Shown: piece by piece, positions 17,715-25,651 of the stretch
How positions within the stretch are numbered: position 1 is the stretch's first letter
How the letters are laid out: every line of letters begins with the position of its first letter
Position numbers and translations under genes: made by a program
Source: Geothrix edaphica
Lineage (GTDB): Bacteria; Acidobacteriota; Holophagae; Holophagales; Holophagaceae
Direction: 5' to 3'
DNA: 64,000 bases
Assembly (NCBI RefSeq): GCF_030268045.1
Contig: NZ_BSDC01000001.1
Span: 1,116,001 to 1,180,000, forward strand
Notes under the pieces: model-generated
What the model saw: the letters and a program-made list of their open reading frames with translations, nothing else
Databases searched by the model: none
Told to the model about the DNA's origin: nothing

Positions 17715-18395
17715 GTGGACCTGCCGCTGATCCGGCTGGCCGAGGTGGACTCCACCCAGGCCTTCCTGCGCCGGAATCCCCAGCTTGGCTTCTGCGCCGT
17801 GCTGGCGGACCGCCAGACCGAGGGACGGGGGCGCCAGGGCAACCGCTGGGAAAGCGCCTCCGGGGCAGGGCTCTGGATGTCGGTGGCGCTGCCTTCGCCC
17901 TCGGGAGTGGCCCCGGGCCTGGTGCTCCAGCGCGCCATGATCGCCGCCGCCCGGGTGCTGGACCCTGAAGGGCGGGCGCTGGGGCTGAAGTGGCCCAATG
18001 ACCTCGTGGCCTGGCGTGATGGCCGCCTGGTGAAGCTGGGGGGCATCCTGGGCGAGCAGGTCGGGGGCCGGCTCATCCTGGGCTTGGGCGTGAACCTCAC
18101 CTGGGCGCCGGCGATCCCGGATCGGGCCATCCTTCCGGCAAGCCTCGTGGATCTTGAGCTGTCCTCCGGGCCAACGCCGGATCTCGCCTTCTGTATCATT
18201 CGTTATTGGACGAATTTGGCGCAGGATCTTCAACCTCTCTTCCGATGGCCGGAAGCGGGTTCTCCCATCCATTGGGAGGGGGGGCAGGGCACCTGTCTGG
18301 GCTGGGAGCCCGATGGGCGTCTGAAGGTGGCCTCGGCGGAGGGCATCCGGCGGCTCAGCGCGGGAGATGTCTCGGGGCTCGGGCGCGAGCTCTGA
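17715..18395 (+). CDS. birA: Biotin--[acetyl-CoA-carboxylase] ligase
   Basis: A 226-residue biotin protein ligase that attaches biotin to the carboxylase carrier protein. The biotin/ATP site has the GRGRQGNRWES motif, and the catalytic region shows LKWPNDLVAWRDGRLVKLGGILGEQ and LGLGVNL. It has no N-terminal helix-turn-helix, so unlike E. coli BirA it cannot be a repressor. GTG start, coupled to coaX with a 1-base gap. Confidence 0.93.
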   Translation: MDLPLIRLAEVDSTQAFLRRNPQLGFCAVLADRQTEGRGRQGNRWESASGAGLWMSVALPSPSGVAPGLVLQRAMIAAARVLDPEGRALGLKWPNDLVAWRDGRLVKLGGILGEQVGGRLILGLGVNLTWAPAIPDRAILPASLVDLELSSGPTPDLAFCIIRYWTNLAQDLQPLFRWPEAGSPIHWEGGQGTCLGWEPDGRLKVASAEGIRRLSAGDVSGLGREL

Positions 18396-18483
18396 TCTCC
18401 CCTGGGGTTTTTGAGCCTCATCCGAGTTTCAAACGCCGTGGTCCGAATTGTTCCTTGAGCATTGATGCGTTCGGGCGCACTGT

Positions 18484-18509
18484 TTGATGGGTTTTTCCGA
18501 ATCCATCAA
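18484..18509. promoter_or_regulatory. Inverted repeat overlapping the qNOR ribosome-binding site
   Basis: TTGATGG and CCATCAA form a perfect 7-base inverted repeat around a 12-base spacer. The right arm runs into AAGGAG, the ribosome site of the nitric oxide reductase. As DNA it could be an operator, though the spacing does not match the TTGAT-N4-ATCAA FNR/DNR box. As RNA the stem would partly cover the ribosome site. Confidence 0.45.
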
Positions 18510-18522
18510 GGAGATGCGCGTC

Positions 18523-20811
18523 ATGAGCAGTGCCCATCAGGATTCCACGCCCCTTTCCCCCCGCTGGCGGCAGGCGGTCATCCTCGTGATGATCTTCGGC
18601 TTCAGCCTGCTGATCTGGGTCACGGCGAAGACCTACGCCGGCGCGCCACCCATCCCCGCACGGGTCGTGGGACCGGCCGGCCAGGTGTTGTTCACGGGGG
18701 AGGACATCAAGGACGGCCAGGAGGTCTTCCTGAAGTACGGCCTCATGGAGCACGGCACCCTCTGGGGCCATGGCGCTTACCTGGGGCCCGACTACACGGC
18801 CGAGTACCTGCACCGCCTGGCGGAGACCGGGCGCGACACCCTGGCCCAGTCTCGCTATGGGAAGGCCTTCAAGGATCTGGGCGAGGGGCAGGCCCTGGAG
18901 ATCGGCGCCCTGTTGACCGCGCAGATCAAGCAGAACCGCTACGACCCGGGCAGCGACACCCTCCGGTTCACGGAAGCCGAGGTGGCCGCCTACCGCACCC
19001 AGGTGGCGGAGTGGAAGACCTACTTCTCTGGCGACCAGCCTGCGGTGGGACTGCCCGCCAAGTTCATCCAGGACGAGGGGGAGCTGAAAAACCTGACCAC
19101 CTACTTCGCCTGGGCCACCTGGGCCACCGTGGCTCCGCGCCCCGGAAAGGACTACTCCTACACCAACAACTGGCCCTACGAGCCCCTGGTGGGCAACACG
19201 CCCACGGCGTCGACCTACCTGTGGAGCGCCATGAGCCTCATCACGCTGCTGGGTGGCCTGGGCCTCATCCTCTTCATCTTCGGGAAGTTCGACTACCTGG
19301 GCTGGGGCGGCGATGCGGGCTGGAAGCACGCGGAGGAAAGCCGGCTCCATGCGTGGACGCTCACCCCCAGCCAGAAAGCGGTGGGCCTCTTCTTCGCCGT
19401 GGTGGCCCTGCTGTTCCTGGGCCAGGCTGCTCTGGGCGGGGCCCTGGCTCACTACCGCGTCGAGCCCGGTGGCTTCTACGGCTTCGACCTGGCCCGCATC
19501 CTGCCTTACAACCTGGCCCGGACCTGGCATCTGCAGCTGGCCATCTTCTGGATCGCCACGGCCTGGGTGGGTGGCGGCCTCTTCCTGGCGCCCCTCGTGG
19601 GCGGGGCTGAACCCAAGGGCCAGAGGGCTGGCGCCCTCCTGCTCCTCGGCGCCCTGGCCATCGTGGTCTTCGGCAGCCTGTTCGGCGAGTTCGCGGGCAT
19701 CAACGGGTACCTCGGCAGCCTGTGGTTCTGGCTGGGCCACCAGGGGAGCGAATACCTCGACCTGGGCCGGTTCTGGCAGCTGCTGCTGGCGGTGGGGCTC
19801 ATCTTCTGGCTCTTCCTCATGTTCCGGGCCCTCCGCCCGGCCATGAAGGGCCGTGAACAGGGGGAGCTGCCCTCGCTCTTCTTCTACGCGGCCATCGCCA
19901 TCCCGCTCTTCTACGTGCCGGCCCTGTTCTACGGGCCCCGCACCAACTTCGCGGTCATCGACAACTGGCGCTTCTGGATCATCCACCTGTGGGTGGAGGG
20001 CTTCTTCGAGCTCTTCGCGACGGTGCTGGTGGCCGTGATGTTCTACCAGCTGGGCCTCGTCACGGCGAAGTCCGCCACGCGGCTCGTGTACCTCGACGCC
20101 ATCCTCTACCTGGCCGGCGGCATCATGGGCATCGGCCACCACTGGTACTTCACGGGGCAGGGCACCCTGAACATGGGCCTGGCCGCCAGTTTCTCGGCGC
20201 TGGAGGTGGTGCCGCTCACGCTGCTGACGCTGGACGCCTGGGACTTCATCCGCCTGCAGGACAAGAACTGCGAGGACTGCGGCCGGCCTCTGGCGGCGCG
20301 GCAGCGCTGGGCCATCAAGTTCCTCATCGCCGTGGGCGTGTGGAACTTCGTGGGGGCCGGCGTTTTCGGGTTCCTCATCAACCTGCCCATCGTGTCCTAC
20401 TTCGAGATCGGCACGACACTCACCGCCAACCATGGTCACGCCGCCATGTTCGGCGTCTTCGGGATGCTCGCCCTGGCCGTGCTGGTCTTCTGCCTGCGGG
20501 AGCTCAAGGGCGACCGGGCCTGGGAGCGGGCGGAGAAGGCCATCCGCATCGGCTTCTGGGGCCTCAACATCGGCCTGGGCCTGATGCTGCTGCTGGACCT
20601 GTTCCCCGCCGGCGTCATCCAGCTCTGGGACGTACTCTCCAACGGCTACTGGCACGCCCGGCGCCTGACCTACCTCATGGGCGGCACCTTCCACACGCTG
20701 GAGTGGATCCGCATCGTGGCCGATACGGTCTTCCTGCTCGCGGGCGCACTGCCCATCGCCTACGCCACGCTGCGGCTGGTGTTCTCCCCTGAACCGAAGG
20801 ACGCGGCCTGA
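18523..20811 (+). CDS. norZ: Quinol-dependent nitric oxide reductase (qNOR)
   Basis: A 762-residue single-subunit NO reductase, oxidising quinol and reducing two NO to N2O in the inner membrane. An N-terminal membrane helix (18-35) and a hydrophilic cytochrome-c-like domain without a CxxCH haem motif (about 40-225, ending NNWPYEPLVGN) precede about a dozen helices of the haem-copper oxidase fold. The metal-ligand histidines are in RTWHLQLAIFW, IGHHWYFTGQ and TANHGHAAMFG; the WVEGFFELF glutamates mark NO reductases. AAGGAG sits 8 bases before the chosen ATG; two earlier in-frame ATGs are less well placed. It is followed by a cupin and NDH-2. Confidence 0.95.
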   Translation: MSSAHQDSTPLSPRWRQAVILVMIFGFSLLIWVTAKTYAGAPPIPARVVGPAGQVLFTGEDIKDGQEVFLKYGLMEHGTLWGHGAYLGPDYTAEYLHRLAETGRDTLAQSRYGKAFKDLGEGQALEIGALLTAQIKQNRYDPGSDTLRFTEAEVAAYRTQVAEWKTYFSGDQPAVGLPAKFIQDEGELKNLTTYFAWATWATVAPRPGKDYSYTNNWPYEPLVGNTPTASTYLWSAMSLITLLGGLGLILFIFGKFDYLGWGGDAGWKHAEESRLHAWTLTPSQKAVGLFFAVVALLFLGQAALGGALAHYRVEPGGFYGFDLARILPYNLARTWHLQLAIFWIATAWVGGGLFLAPLVGGAEPKGQRAGALLLLGALAIVVFGSLFGEFAGINGYLGSLWFWLGHQGSEYLDLGRFWQLLLAVGLIFWLFLMFRALRPAMKGREQGELPSLFFYAAIAIPLFYVPALFYGPRTNFAVIDNWRFWIIHLWVEGFFELFATVLVAVMFYQLGLVTAKSATRLVYLDAILYLAGGIMGIGHHWYFTGQGTLNMGLAASFSALEVVPLTLLTLDAWDFIRLQDKNCEDCGRPLAARQRWAIKFLIAVGVWNFVGAGVFGFLINLPIVSYFEIGTTLTANHGHAAMFGVFGMLALAVLVFCLRELKGDRAWERAEKAIRIGFWGLNIGLGLMLLLDLFPAGVIQLWDVLSNGYWHARRLTYLMGGTFHTLEWIRIVADTVFLLAGALPIAYATLRLVFSPEPKDAA

Positions 20812-20833
20812 ACCGGCCGTGAAAGGAACCCCC

Positions 20834-21142
20834 ATGACCATCACGAACCTGCAGGAAGCCCTGCCCATGCCGGAATCGCAGCGGGCCAACCTCCCTCTCA
20901 TCGATGTGGAGCACGGTGTCAAGGTGGTGCTCGTGGCCCTGCCCGGAGGGGTCAAGATCGCCCCCCACAAGGCCCCCTACGTCGCCACCGCCCAGCTTCT
21001 GACCGGGCGCATCGAAGTGCTCAAGGGCGAGGCCTGGATCCCCATGGCCCCCGGGGACCGGGTGGTCTTCGACAAGGACCAGCCCCACGCCCTGACCGGG
21101 ATCGAGTCCTCCTACGTCCTCGTGACCCATATGCGGGACTAG
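20834..21142 (+). CDS. Small cupin-domain protein
   Basis: A 102-residue single cupin. The barrel runs from VKVVLVALPGGVKIAPHKAPYVATAQLLTGRIEVLKGE to GDRVVFDKDQPHALTGIESSYVLVTHMRD. Likely metal ligands are His and Glu from IAPHKAPY and RIEVLKGE and a His in QPHAL. It is 22 bases after norZ with AAAGGA upstream and 5 bases before ndh, so it belongs to the NO reductase transcript. It might sense or handle NO damage, but nothing in the sequence proves a role. Confidence 0.8.
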   Translation: MTITNLQEALPMPESQRANLPLIDVEHGVKVVLVALPGGVKIAPHKAPYVATAQLLTGRIEVLKGEAWIPMAPGDRVVFDKDQPHALTGIESSYVLVTHMRD

Positions 21143-21147
21143 GCACG

Positions 21148-22419
21148 GTGGCAGATCCAGATCCTGTCCCTCCCACGGTCCTCATCGTCGGTGGTGGGTT
21201 CGGGGGGCTCCGGGCCGCCCGCGCCCTCGCTGGCGCGCCGGTCCAGGTGGTGCTGGTGGACCGCCAGAACCACCACCTGTTCCAGCCCCTCCTCTACCAG
21301 GTGGCCTCGGCCACCCTCTCGCCGGCCGACATCGCCGCTCCCATCCGCCACATCCTCCGGGACCAGGCCAACGCCGACGTGGTGCTCGGAGAAGTCGCCT
21401 CCGTGGACCTGGACGCAAGGCGGGCAGTCCTGGTGGACGGGAGGGGTCTGTCCTATGACTTCCTCATCCTCGCCGCGGGTTCCCGCAGCTCGTACTTCGG
21501 GCGGGACGCCTGGGCGGGCCTGGCGCCGGGCCTCAAGACCCTGGAGGACGCCCTGGAGATCCGGCGGCGCTTCCTGCTCACCTTCGAGCGGGCGGAGCAG
21601 GAGGAGGACCCGGATCTCCGCCGGGAATGGCTGACCTTCGTCATCGTCGGCGGCGGGCCCACGGGCGTGGAACTGGCCGGCACCCTGAAGGAGATGGCAC
21701 GGCTCACCCTGCCGCAGGAGTTCCGGCGCATCCGAACGGATCGCGCCCGGGTCATCCTGGTGGAGGCCGGGCCGGGCATCCTGGCGAACTTCGGCTCCGG
21801 GTTGTCGGAGAAGGCCCTGCAGGGCCTGGAGCGCATCGGCGTCGAGGTCCGCCTGGGCCAGCCCATCACGGCCATCGAGGAGCATGCCGTCCAGCTCGGC
21901 GGGGAACGCATCCCGACGCGGACGGTGGTCTGGGCGGCCGGGGTGTCGGCGGTACCCCTGGGGGCGACCCTCGGCGTGCCCGTGGATCGCATCGGCAGGG
22001 TGCTGGTGGAACCCGATCTCAGCCTTCCAGGCCATCCCGAGGTGTTCGTCGTGGGGGACCTGGCCGCCTTTACGCATGGGCCCGGAGGCGCCTTGCCGGG
22101 CGTCGCCCCCGTGGCGATCCAGCAGGGCATCTGCGCTGCCGGGAACCTCCTGGCGACCCTGGCCAGCCGGCCGCGCCAAGCATTCCGCTACCGGGACAAG
22201 GGCAGCATGGCGACCCTCGGCCGGGGCAGGGCCGTGGCCCACATCGGCCGCCTGAGCTTCACCGGCTACCCCGCCTGGCTGGCCTGGCTGTTCATCCACC
22301 TCATGCTGCTCGTAGACTTCCGCAGCCGCGTGTTCGTGTTCTTCGAATGGCTGTGGGCCTACCTGACCACCCAGCCCAGAGCGCGGCTGATCCTCGGGAA
22401 GAAAACCCGCGATATCTAA
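21148..22419 (+). CDS. ndh: Type II NADH:quinone oxidoreductase
   Basis: A 423-residue FAD enzyme that passes electrons from NADH to quinone without pumping protons. Two Rossmann motifs are clear: FAD-binding VLIVGGGFGGLRAARAL and NADH-binding FVIVGGGPTGVELAGTL. VWAAGVSAVPLG and VFVVGDLAAF complete the FAD site. The C-terminal part (WLAWLFIHLMLLVDFRSRVFVFFEWLWAYLT) is the amphipathic membrane anchor. GTG start, 5 bases after the cupin. In this operon it would supply quinol for the NO reductase. Confidence 0.92.
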   Translation: MADPDPVPPTVLIVGGGFGGLRAARALAGAPVQVVLVDRQNHHLFQPLLYQVASATLSPADIAAPIRHILRDQANADVVLGEVASVDLDARRAVLVDGRGLSYDFLILAAGSRSSYFGRDAWAGLAPGLKTLEDALEIRRRFLLTFERAEQEEDPDLRREWLTFVIVGGGPTGVELAGTLKEMARLTLPQEFRRIRTDRARVILVEAGPGILANFGSGLSEKALQGLERIGVEVRLGQPITAIEEHAVQLGGERIPTRTVVWAAGVSAVPLGATLGVPVDRIGRVLVEPDLSLPGHPEVFVVGDLAAFTHGPGGALPGVAPVAIQQGICAAGNLLATLASRPRQAFRYRDKGSMATLGRGRAVAHIGRLSFTGYPAWLAWLFIHLMLLVDFRSRVFVFFEWLWAYLTTQPRARLILGKKTRDI

Positions 22420-22531
22420 CGGCTCATCAGGAGATTCCCCGACTCTGGTGGGGGACAGTAGCTGTTAGACATAGACGGGAGCTCGCCTCGAATACCTGCG
22501 CGCCATCTCCGATGCGAGTTCCTCAGCTGGT

Positions 22532-22575
22532 CCCCAACGAAAACGACCGCCTGCTGGCGGCCGTTTTCGTTGGGG
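22532..22575 (-). terminator. Long hairpin overlapping the 3' end of tRNA-Gln
   Basis: On the minus strand the tRNA 3' end runs into a long stem: CCCCAACGAAAACG pairs with CGTTTTCGTTGGGG, followed by a second GC block (GGCGG/CCGCC) separated by one mismatch, with a short loop. Outer stem bases are the CCCC of the tRNA acceptor itself. It is probably the terminator or processing stem of the spoVG/tRNA side and also faces the end of ndh. Confidence 0.7.
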
Positions 22576-22641
22576 AGGAAGGATTCGAACCCTCGGTACG
22601 CAGGATCAAAACCTGCTGCCTTACCACTTGGCTACTCCCCA
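22570..22641 (-). tRNA. tRNA-Gln (TTG anticodon)
   Basis: Acceptor TGGGGAG pairs with CTCCCCA, the D-arm is GCCAAGTGGTAAGGC, the anticodon loop TTTTGAT gives TTG, and the T-arm has GGTTCGAATCC. CCA is not encoded, unlike the five other tRNAs in the window, so it must be added after transcription. Confidence 0.95.
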
Positions 22642-22653
22642 GGCGGAAAGGCA

Positions 22654-22682
22654 AGCATAGCGCGGGTCTGAGTCCGGCCCAA
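22654..22682 (-). promoter_or_regulatory. Promoter of tRNA-Gln
   Basis: On the minus strand TTGGGC, a 17-base spacer and TATGCT lie just upstream of the tRNA; the -10 box ends 12 bases before its first base. Confidence 0.5.
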
Positions 22683-22700
22683 GCCCGCGGTTCGGTTGCG

Positions 22701-22739
22701 GGGCCTGGCTTCAGGGCCTGGCTTCAGGGCCTGGCTTCA
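22701..22739. repeat. Three perfect 13-base direct repeats at the end of spoVG
   Basis: GGGCCTGGCTTCA is repeated three times without a gap or mismatch. On the minus strand each unit begins TGA, and the first of them supplies the spoVG stop codon, so the array carries the stop codon three times. Confidence 0.9.
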
Positions 22740-23096
22740 GGGGTTGGTCTTGGGGGTGAAGCCGAACTCTTCGACGCCCAGGAGGTCGGGGCGCACCTGG
22801 GCGGCCTCGCCGCGCTCGATGCGGCTGAGGGCGCGGTGGCCGGTGGCGGTCTCGTAGGCCAGCAGCACCTTCTCCTCGATCTGCTCGCGGAGGTTGTTGT
22901 TCAGGGGATAGGCGATGTCCTTGAAGCTGCCGTCGCGCTTGCGGCGGCTGGGCATGGCCACGAAGTAGCCGTCTTCGCCCTCCACCACCCGCAGGTCCCC
23001 CACCAGGAAGCAGTCGTCGATGACCAGGCCGGCGAAGGCCCGCAGCTTGTCGTCGCCTTCCACCTTGGTGATGCGGATGTCGGTGATATTGAGCAT
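22737..23096 (-). CDS. spoVG: SpoVG-family RNA/DNA-binding regulator
   Basis: A 119-residue SpoVG homologue. The N-terminal half is the conserved fold (MLNITDIRITKVEGDDKLRAFAGLVIDDCFLVGDLRVVEG), followed by FVAMPSRRKRDGSFKDIAYPLNNNLREQIEEKVL. SpoVG binds nucleic acid and affects septation, capsule and virulence genes in Gram-positives and spirochaetes, and also occurs in diderm soil bacteria. It follows pgeF after 48 bases, so it may share the D-Ala-D-Ala peptidase transcript. The C-terminal 30 residues are less conserved. Confidence 0.92.
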   Translation of the reverse strand: MLNITDIRITKVEGDDKLRAFAGLVIDDCFLVGDLRVVEGEDGYFVAMPSRRKRDGSFKDIAYPLNNNLREQIEEKVLLAYETATGHRALSRIERGEAAQVRPDLLGVEEFGFTPKTNP

Positions 23097-23144
23097 GGGC
23101 TGTCCTCGGTCTTCAGCCGCCGGGAAGGAGGGCCGACTTCCAGG

Positions 23145-23822
23145 TTAGCCGATCTCGACCCAGCCCCACTGGCGGCCGGTGGTCTCGCCGCGGCGGTAGG
23201 AGTAGAGCAGATCGGGGCGGCACACGGTGCAGAGCGCCACGCTACCTTCCTTCCCGGGATCCAAGCCAAGGCTCAGGGCCTGGGCGCGCAGGAAGCCGTG
23301 CAGATCGAGGTGGGCCCTTCCGGAGGGGCCCTCGCTGCGCAGGCCCTCATCCCAGGCGGGATCCTGCCGGGCGGCGGCGATGACTTCGTCGCCCACCTCG
23401 AAGTGGCAGGCCAGGATGGCGGGACCGAAGGCCCACACCAGCTCCGCCGGACGACCGCCCAGGGCGCGGTAGCGGGCCACGCCGCGCCGCAGGATGCCGC
23501 GGCCCGGCCCGGGGAAGGGGCTGTCATCGCCATGCCCCGTGGCGCCGCGCCAGCCTGCATGCAGGGCGGCCACCCAGGGCGTGCCATCGGCCAGGGGACC
23601 GGCCAGCAGCACGGGTACGCAGTCGGCGACGCGCACACCGATGCGGACGCCGGGGTGGGTGGTCCAGAGGCCATCGGCCTCCACCACCGCGTCGGTGGCC
23701 TCCACCACGCCGCAGCGATGCACCTGGTTCAGGCGCCGCTCGGGCAGGGCCTCCGGGGGATCCTGCCGGGTGGAGAAGCCCCAGGCCAGCGGGAAGGGAG
23801 GCCGGACATCAGGCGTGAGCAA
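23145..23822 (-). CDS. pgeF: Peptidoglycan editing factor / multicopper-polyphenol-oxidase-like YfiH family protein
   Basis: A 225-residue member of the YfiH/LACC1 family, linked both to removal of wrongly inserted serine from peptidoglycan precursors and to purine nucleoside phosphorolysis. Signature residues are present: NQVHR, RVADCVPVLL, AALHAGWRGA, FGPAILACHFEVG and the C-terminal CRPDLLYSYRR. The metal-binding His/Cys/His set is intact. TTG start 7 bases after the peptidase stop, so translation is probably coupled; no ATG lies nearby. Its place beside a D,D-peptidase fits a cell-wall role. Confidence 0.88.
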   Translation of the reverse strand: MLTPDVRPPFPLAWGFSTRQDPPEALPERRLNQVHRCGVVEATDAVVEADGLWTTHPGVRIGVRVADCVPVLLAGPLADGTPWVAALHAGWRGATGHGDDSPFPGPGRGILRRGVARYRALGGRPAELVWAFGPAILACHFEVGDEVIAAARQDPAWDEGLRSEGPSGRAHLDLHGFLRAQALSLGLDPGKEGSVALCTVCRPDLLYSYRRGETTGRQWGWVEIG

Positions 23823-23829
23823 GGAGGCC

Positions 23830-24666
23830 TCAGCCCTTGGGGCCGAGACGGCCTTCCAGCCACGACTTGATGCGGTTGGCGTCGCCCAGGCGGCTGTACT
23901 TGCCCCAGGAATCCAGCAGGATGATGAGCACGGGCCGGTTGGCCAGCATGGCCTGCATCACCAGGCAGCGGCCGGCCTCTTCGATGTAGCCGGTCTTGGA
24001 GAGGCCGATGTTCCACCGGGGGCTGCGCACCAGGGCGTTGGTGTTGGGGAACTGGATGCTGCGGCGGCCGGCCTGGATGGTGGTCTCGGACCGGGTGGTG
24101 AAGTCGCGGATCTCGGGGTAGCGGTAGGCGGCTTCCAGGATCCGGGCCAGGTCGTGGGCGGAGGCGACGTTGCCGGCGGAAAGGCCGGAGGGATCCTCGA
24201 ACCGGGTCTCCGCCAGGCCGAGCTCCCGGGCCTTGGCGTTCATCGCCTGGACGAAGGCGGTGAGGCCGCCGGGGAAGGTGCGGCCCAGGGCATGGGCGGC
24301 GCGGTTCTCCGAGGCCAGCAGGGCCAGCAGGAGAGCCTGCTCGCGGGGGAGGCGGGTGCCCACGGGGAGGCGGGACCTGCTGTGGCGCAGCATGTCCATG
24401 TCCTCGCGGGTGATGGTGAGCGTCTCCTGGGGGTCCAGGCGGGCATCCAGCAGCACCATGGCCGTCATCAGCTTGGTGAGAGAGGCGATGGGCTGGACGG
24501 CCCCGGCCTGCTTCTCGATCAGGGCCTGGCCCGTGACCTGGTCCAGCACCAGGGCCGAGGCGGACTTCAGCGAGAGCTTGGCCGGGGTGCGGGGGGCCGC
24601 CTGCAGGGCCGTGAGGGCCGCGCAGCACAAAAATCCCACCCTTCGGATGCCCCGGCTGAATCCCAT
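23830..24666 (-). CDS. D-alanyl-D-alanine carboxypeptidase/endopeptidase (PBP7/DacA-like)
   Basis: A 278-residue exported penicillin-binding protein. A signal peptide (about 1-24, RRVGFLCCAALTALQAAP) precedes the SxxN/K catalytic set: Ser62-Leu-Thr-Lys65, Ser120-Glu-Asn122 and Lys225-Thr-Gly. It trims or cuts peptidoglycan cross-links in the periplasm. It lacks the C-terminal domain of DacA-type enzymes and is near PBP7 in size. GGAG lies 6 bases before the ATG. It leads the group peptidase-pgeF-spoVG. A Fur-box-like sequence sits 14 bases upstream of the start. Confidence 0.9.
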   Translation of the reverse strand: MGFSRGIRRVGFLCCAALTALQAAPRTPAKLSLKSASALVLDQVTGQALIEKQAGAVQPIASLTKLMTAMVLLDARLDPQETLTITREDMDMLRHSRSRLPVGTRLPREQALLLALLASENRAAHALGRTFPGGLTAFVQAMNAKARELGLAETRFEDPSGLSAGNVASAHDLARILEAAYRYPEIRDFTTRSETTIQAGRRSIQFPNTNALVRSPRWNIGLSKTGYIEEAGRCLVMQAMLANRPVLIILLDSWGKYSRLGDANRIKSWLEGRLGPKG

Positions 24667-24680
24667 GCCCGCTCCATGAA

Positions 24681-24699
24681 GATAACGATTGTCATCACC
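24681..24699. promoter_or_regulatory. Fur-box-like site upstream of the D,D-peptidase gene
   Basis: On the minus strand GGTGATGACAATCGTTATC matches 15 of 19 positions of the Fur consensus GATAATGATAATCATTATC. It ends 14 bases before the peptidase start. A Fur-family gene is present at 37243. Zinc or manganese family members bind similar sites, so the metal is open. Confidence 0.45.
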
Positions 24700-24748
24700 C
24701 ATTCCCAGTCTACTGGATCGGATGGACGATGCCTTCATTAGAAATTGG

Positions 24749-25651
24749 TCAGGGCCAGAGCAGGACCAAAAGGCTTAGGTCCGTCACGGCCCAGGCACCC
24801 AGACCCCAATACATGCCAGTTTCGTGCCGCCGGTCGGTCCAGGTGCGCCAGCCCCTCATCCAGGGCAGGAGGACGCCCAGCCAGCCCGCCAGGGAGGGCA
24901 CCAGGAACAGGGCGTTCCGCCCCCGGGCCAGGGCTGCGGCGCCGAACAGCAGGTGGGCTGCCGCAGCGGCCGCCAGGGCCAGGGCCAGGCTCCGGCCCAC
25001 CCCCAGGCGGATCACGAGGGTGCGGTCACCGCGGGCGGTGTCCTCGGCCACCTGGTAGATCTGGGTCATGGGGTAGAGGGCGGCGAAGAGGAAGGCGAAA
25101 CCCCAACAGGCCCACCAGATGGCTCCGTCAAAGGGCCTTCCCGTGAGGGCCCAGCCAGCCAGGGGCGTGAACAGGCCGAAGCCGAGGCAATTGATGAGCA
25201 GGTCCCAGCCGGCCCGGGCCTTGAGCCGCACCGGGGGCACGGAATACAGCACGCTCATGACCACGCAGGCGAGGTTGAGCAGGGCGAAGGGCCTGGGTAG
25301 CAGGAAGCCCAGGAGGGCGGAGGCGGCCAACAGCAGTGAGGAGAATGCCAGCAGGTGTTCGGGCGGCTTCGGTGGCGCCTTCAGGTAGCCGATGTCGCCC
25401 TCATCCTTGTCGAAGGCGCTGTTGATGGCGAGGGTGCCGCCGTTGAGCAGGGCGACGAAGACCAGCCACCCCAGCAGGGTGGGGCGGGCCCGCAGGGCCC
25501 AGCCCGCGGCCAGCAGGGTGCCCAGCAGGAAGTGCGCCGTCATGATGGGCCACTCCAGCGGGCGCAGGTGGAGCAGGTAGGCCAGGGCCCGGGGGCCCAG
25601 GAGGCGCTGGAAGAAGGCCCGGATGGGGAAGGCCGGGGCGTCCCCGGTCAC
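24749..25651 (-). CDS. UbiA-family membrane prenyltransferase
   Basis: A 300-residue polytopic protein of about eight or nine helices. The first Asp motif is NSAFDKDEGD (Asn77, Asp81, Asp86) and the second YQVAEDTARGDRTLVIRLG, the Mg-diphosphate sites of aromatic and tetrapyrrole prenyltransferases. The first motif has one extra residue before its last Asp compared with the common NDxxDxxxD. The acceptor (quinone precursor, haem, chlorin-like or lipid head group) cannot be told. The GTG start overlaps the DUF116 stop (GTGA), so it is the last gene of the Mla operon. Confidence 0.88.
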   Translation of the reverse strand: MTGDAPAFPIRAFFQRLLGPRALAYLLHLRPLEWPIMTAHFLLGTLLAAGWALRARPTLLGWLVFVALLNGGTLAINSAFDKDEGDIGYLKAPPKPPEHLLAFSSLLLAASALLGFLLPRPFALLNLACVVMSVLYSVPPVRLKARAGWDLLINCLGFGLFTPLAGWALTGRPFDGAIWWACWGFAFLFAALYPMTQIYQVAEDTARGDRTLVIRLGVGRSLALALAAAAAAHLLFGAAALARGRNALFLVPSLAGWLGVLLPWMRGWRTWTDRRHETGMYWGLGAWAVTDLSLLVLLWP

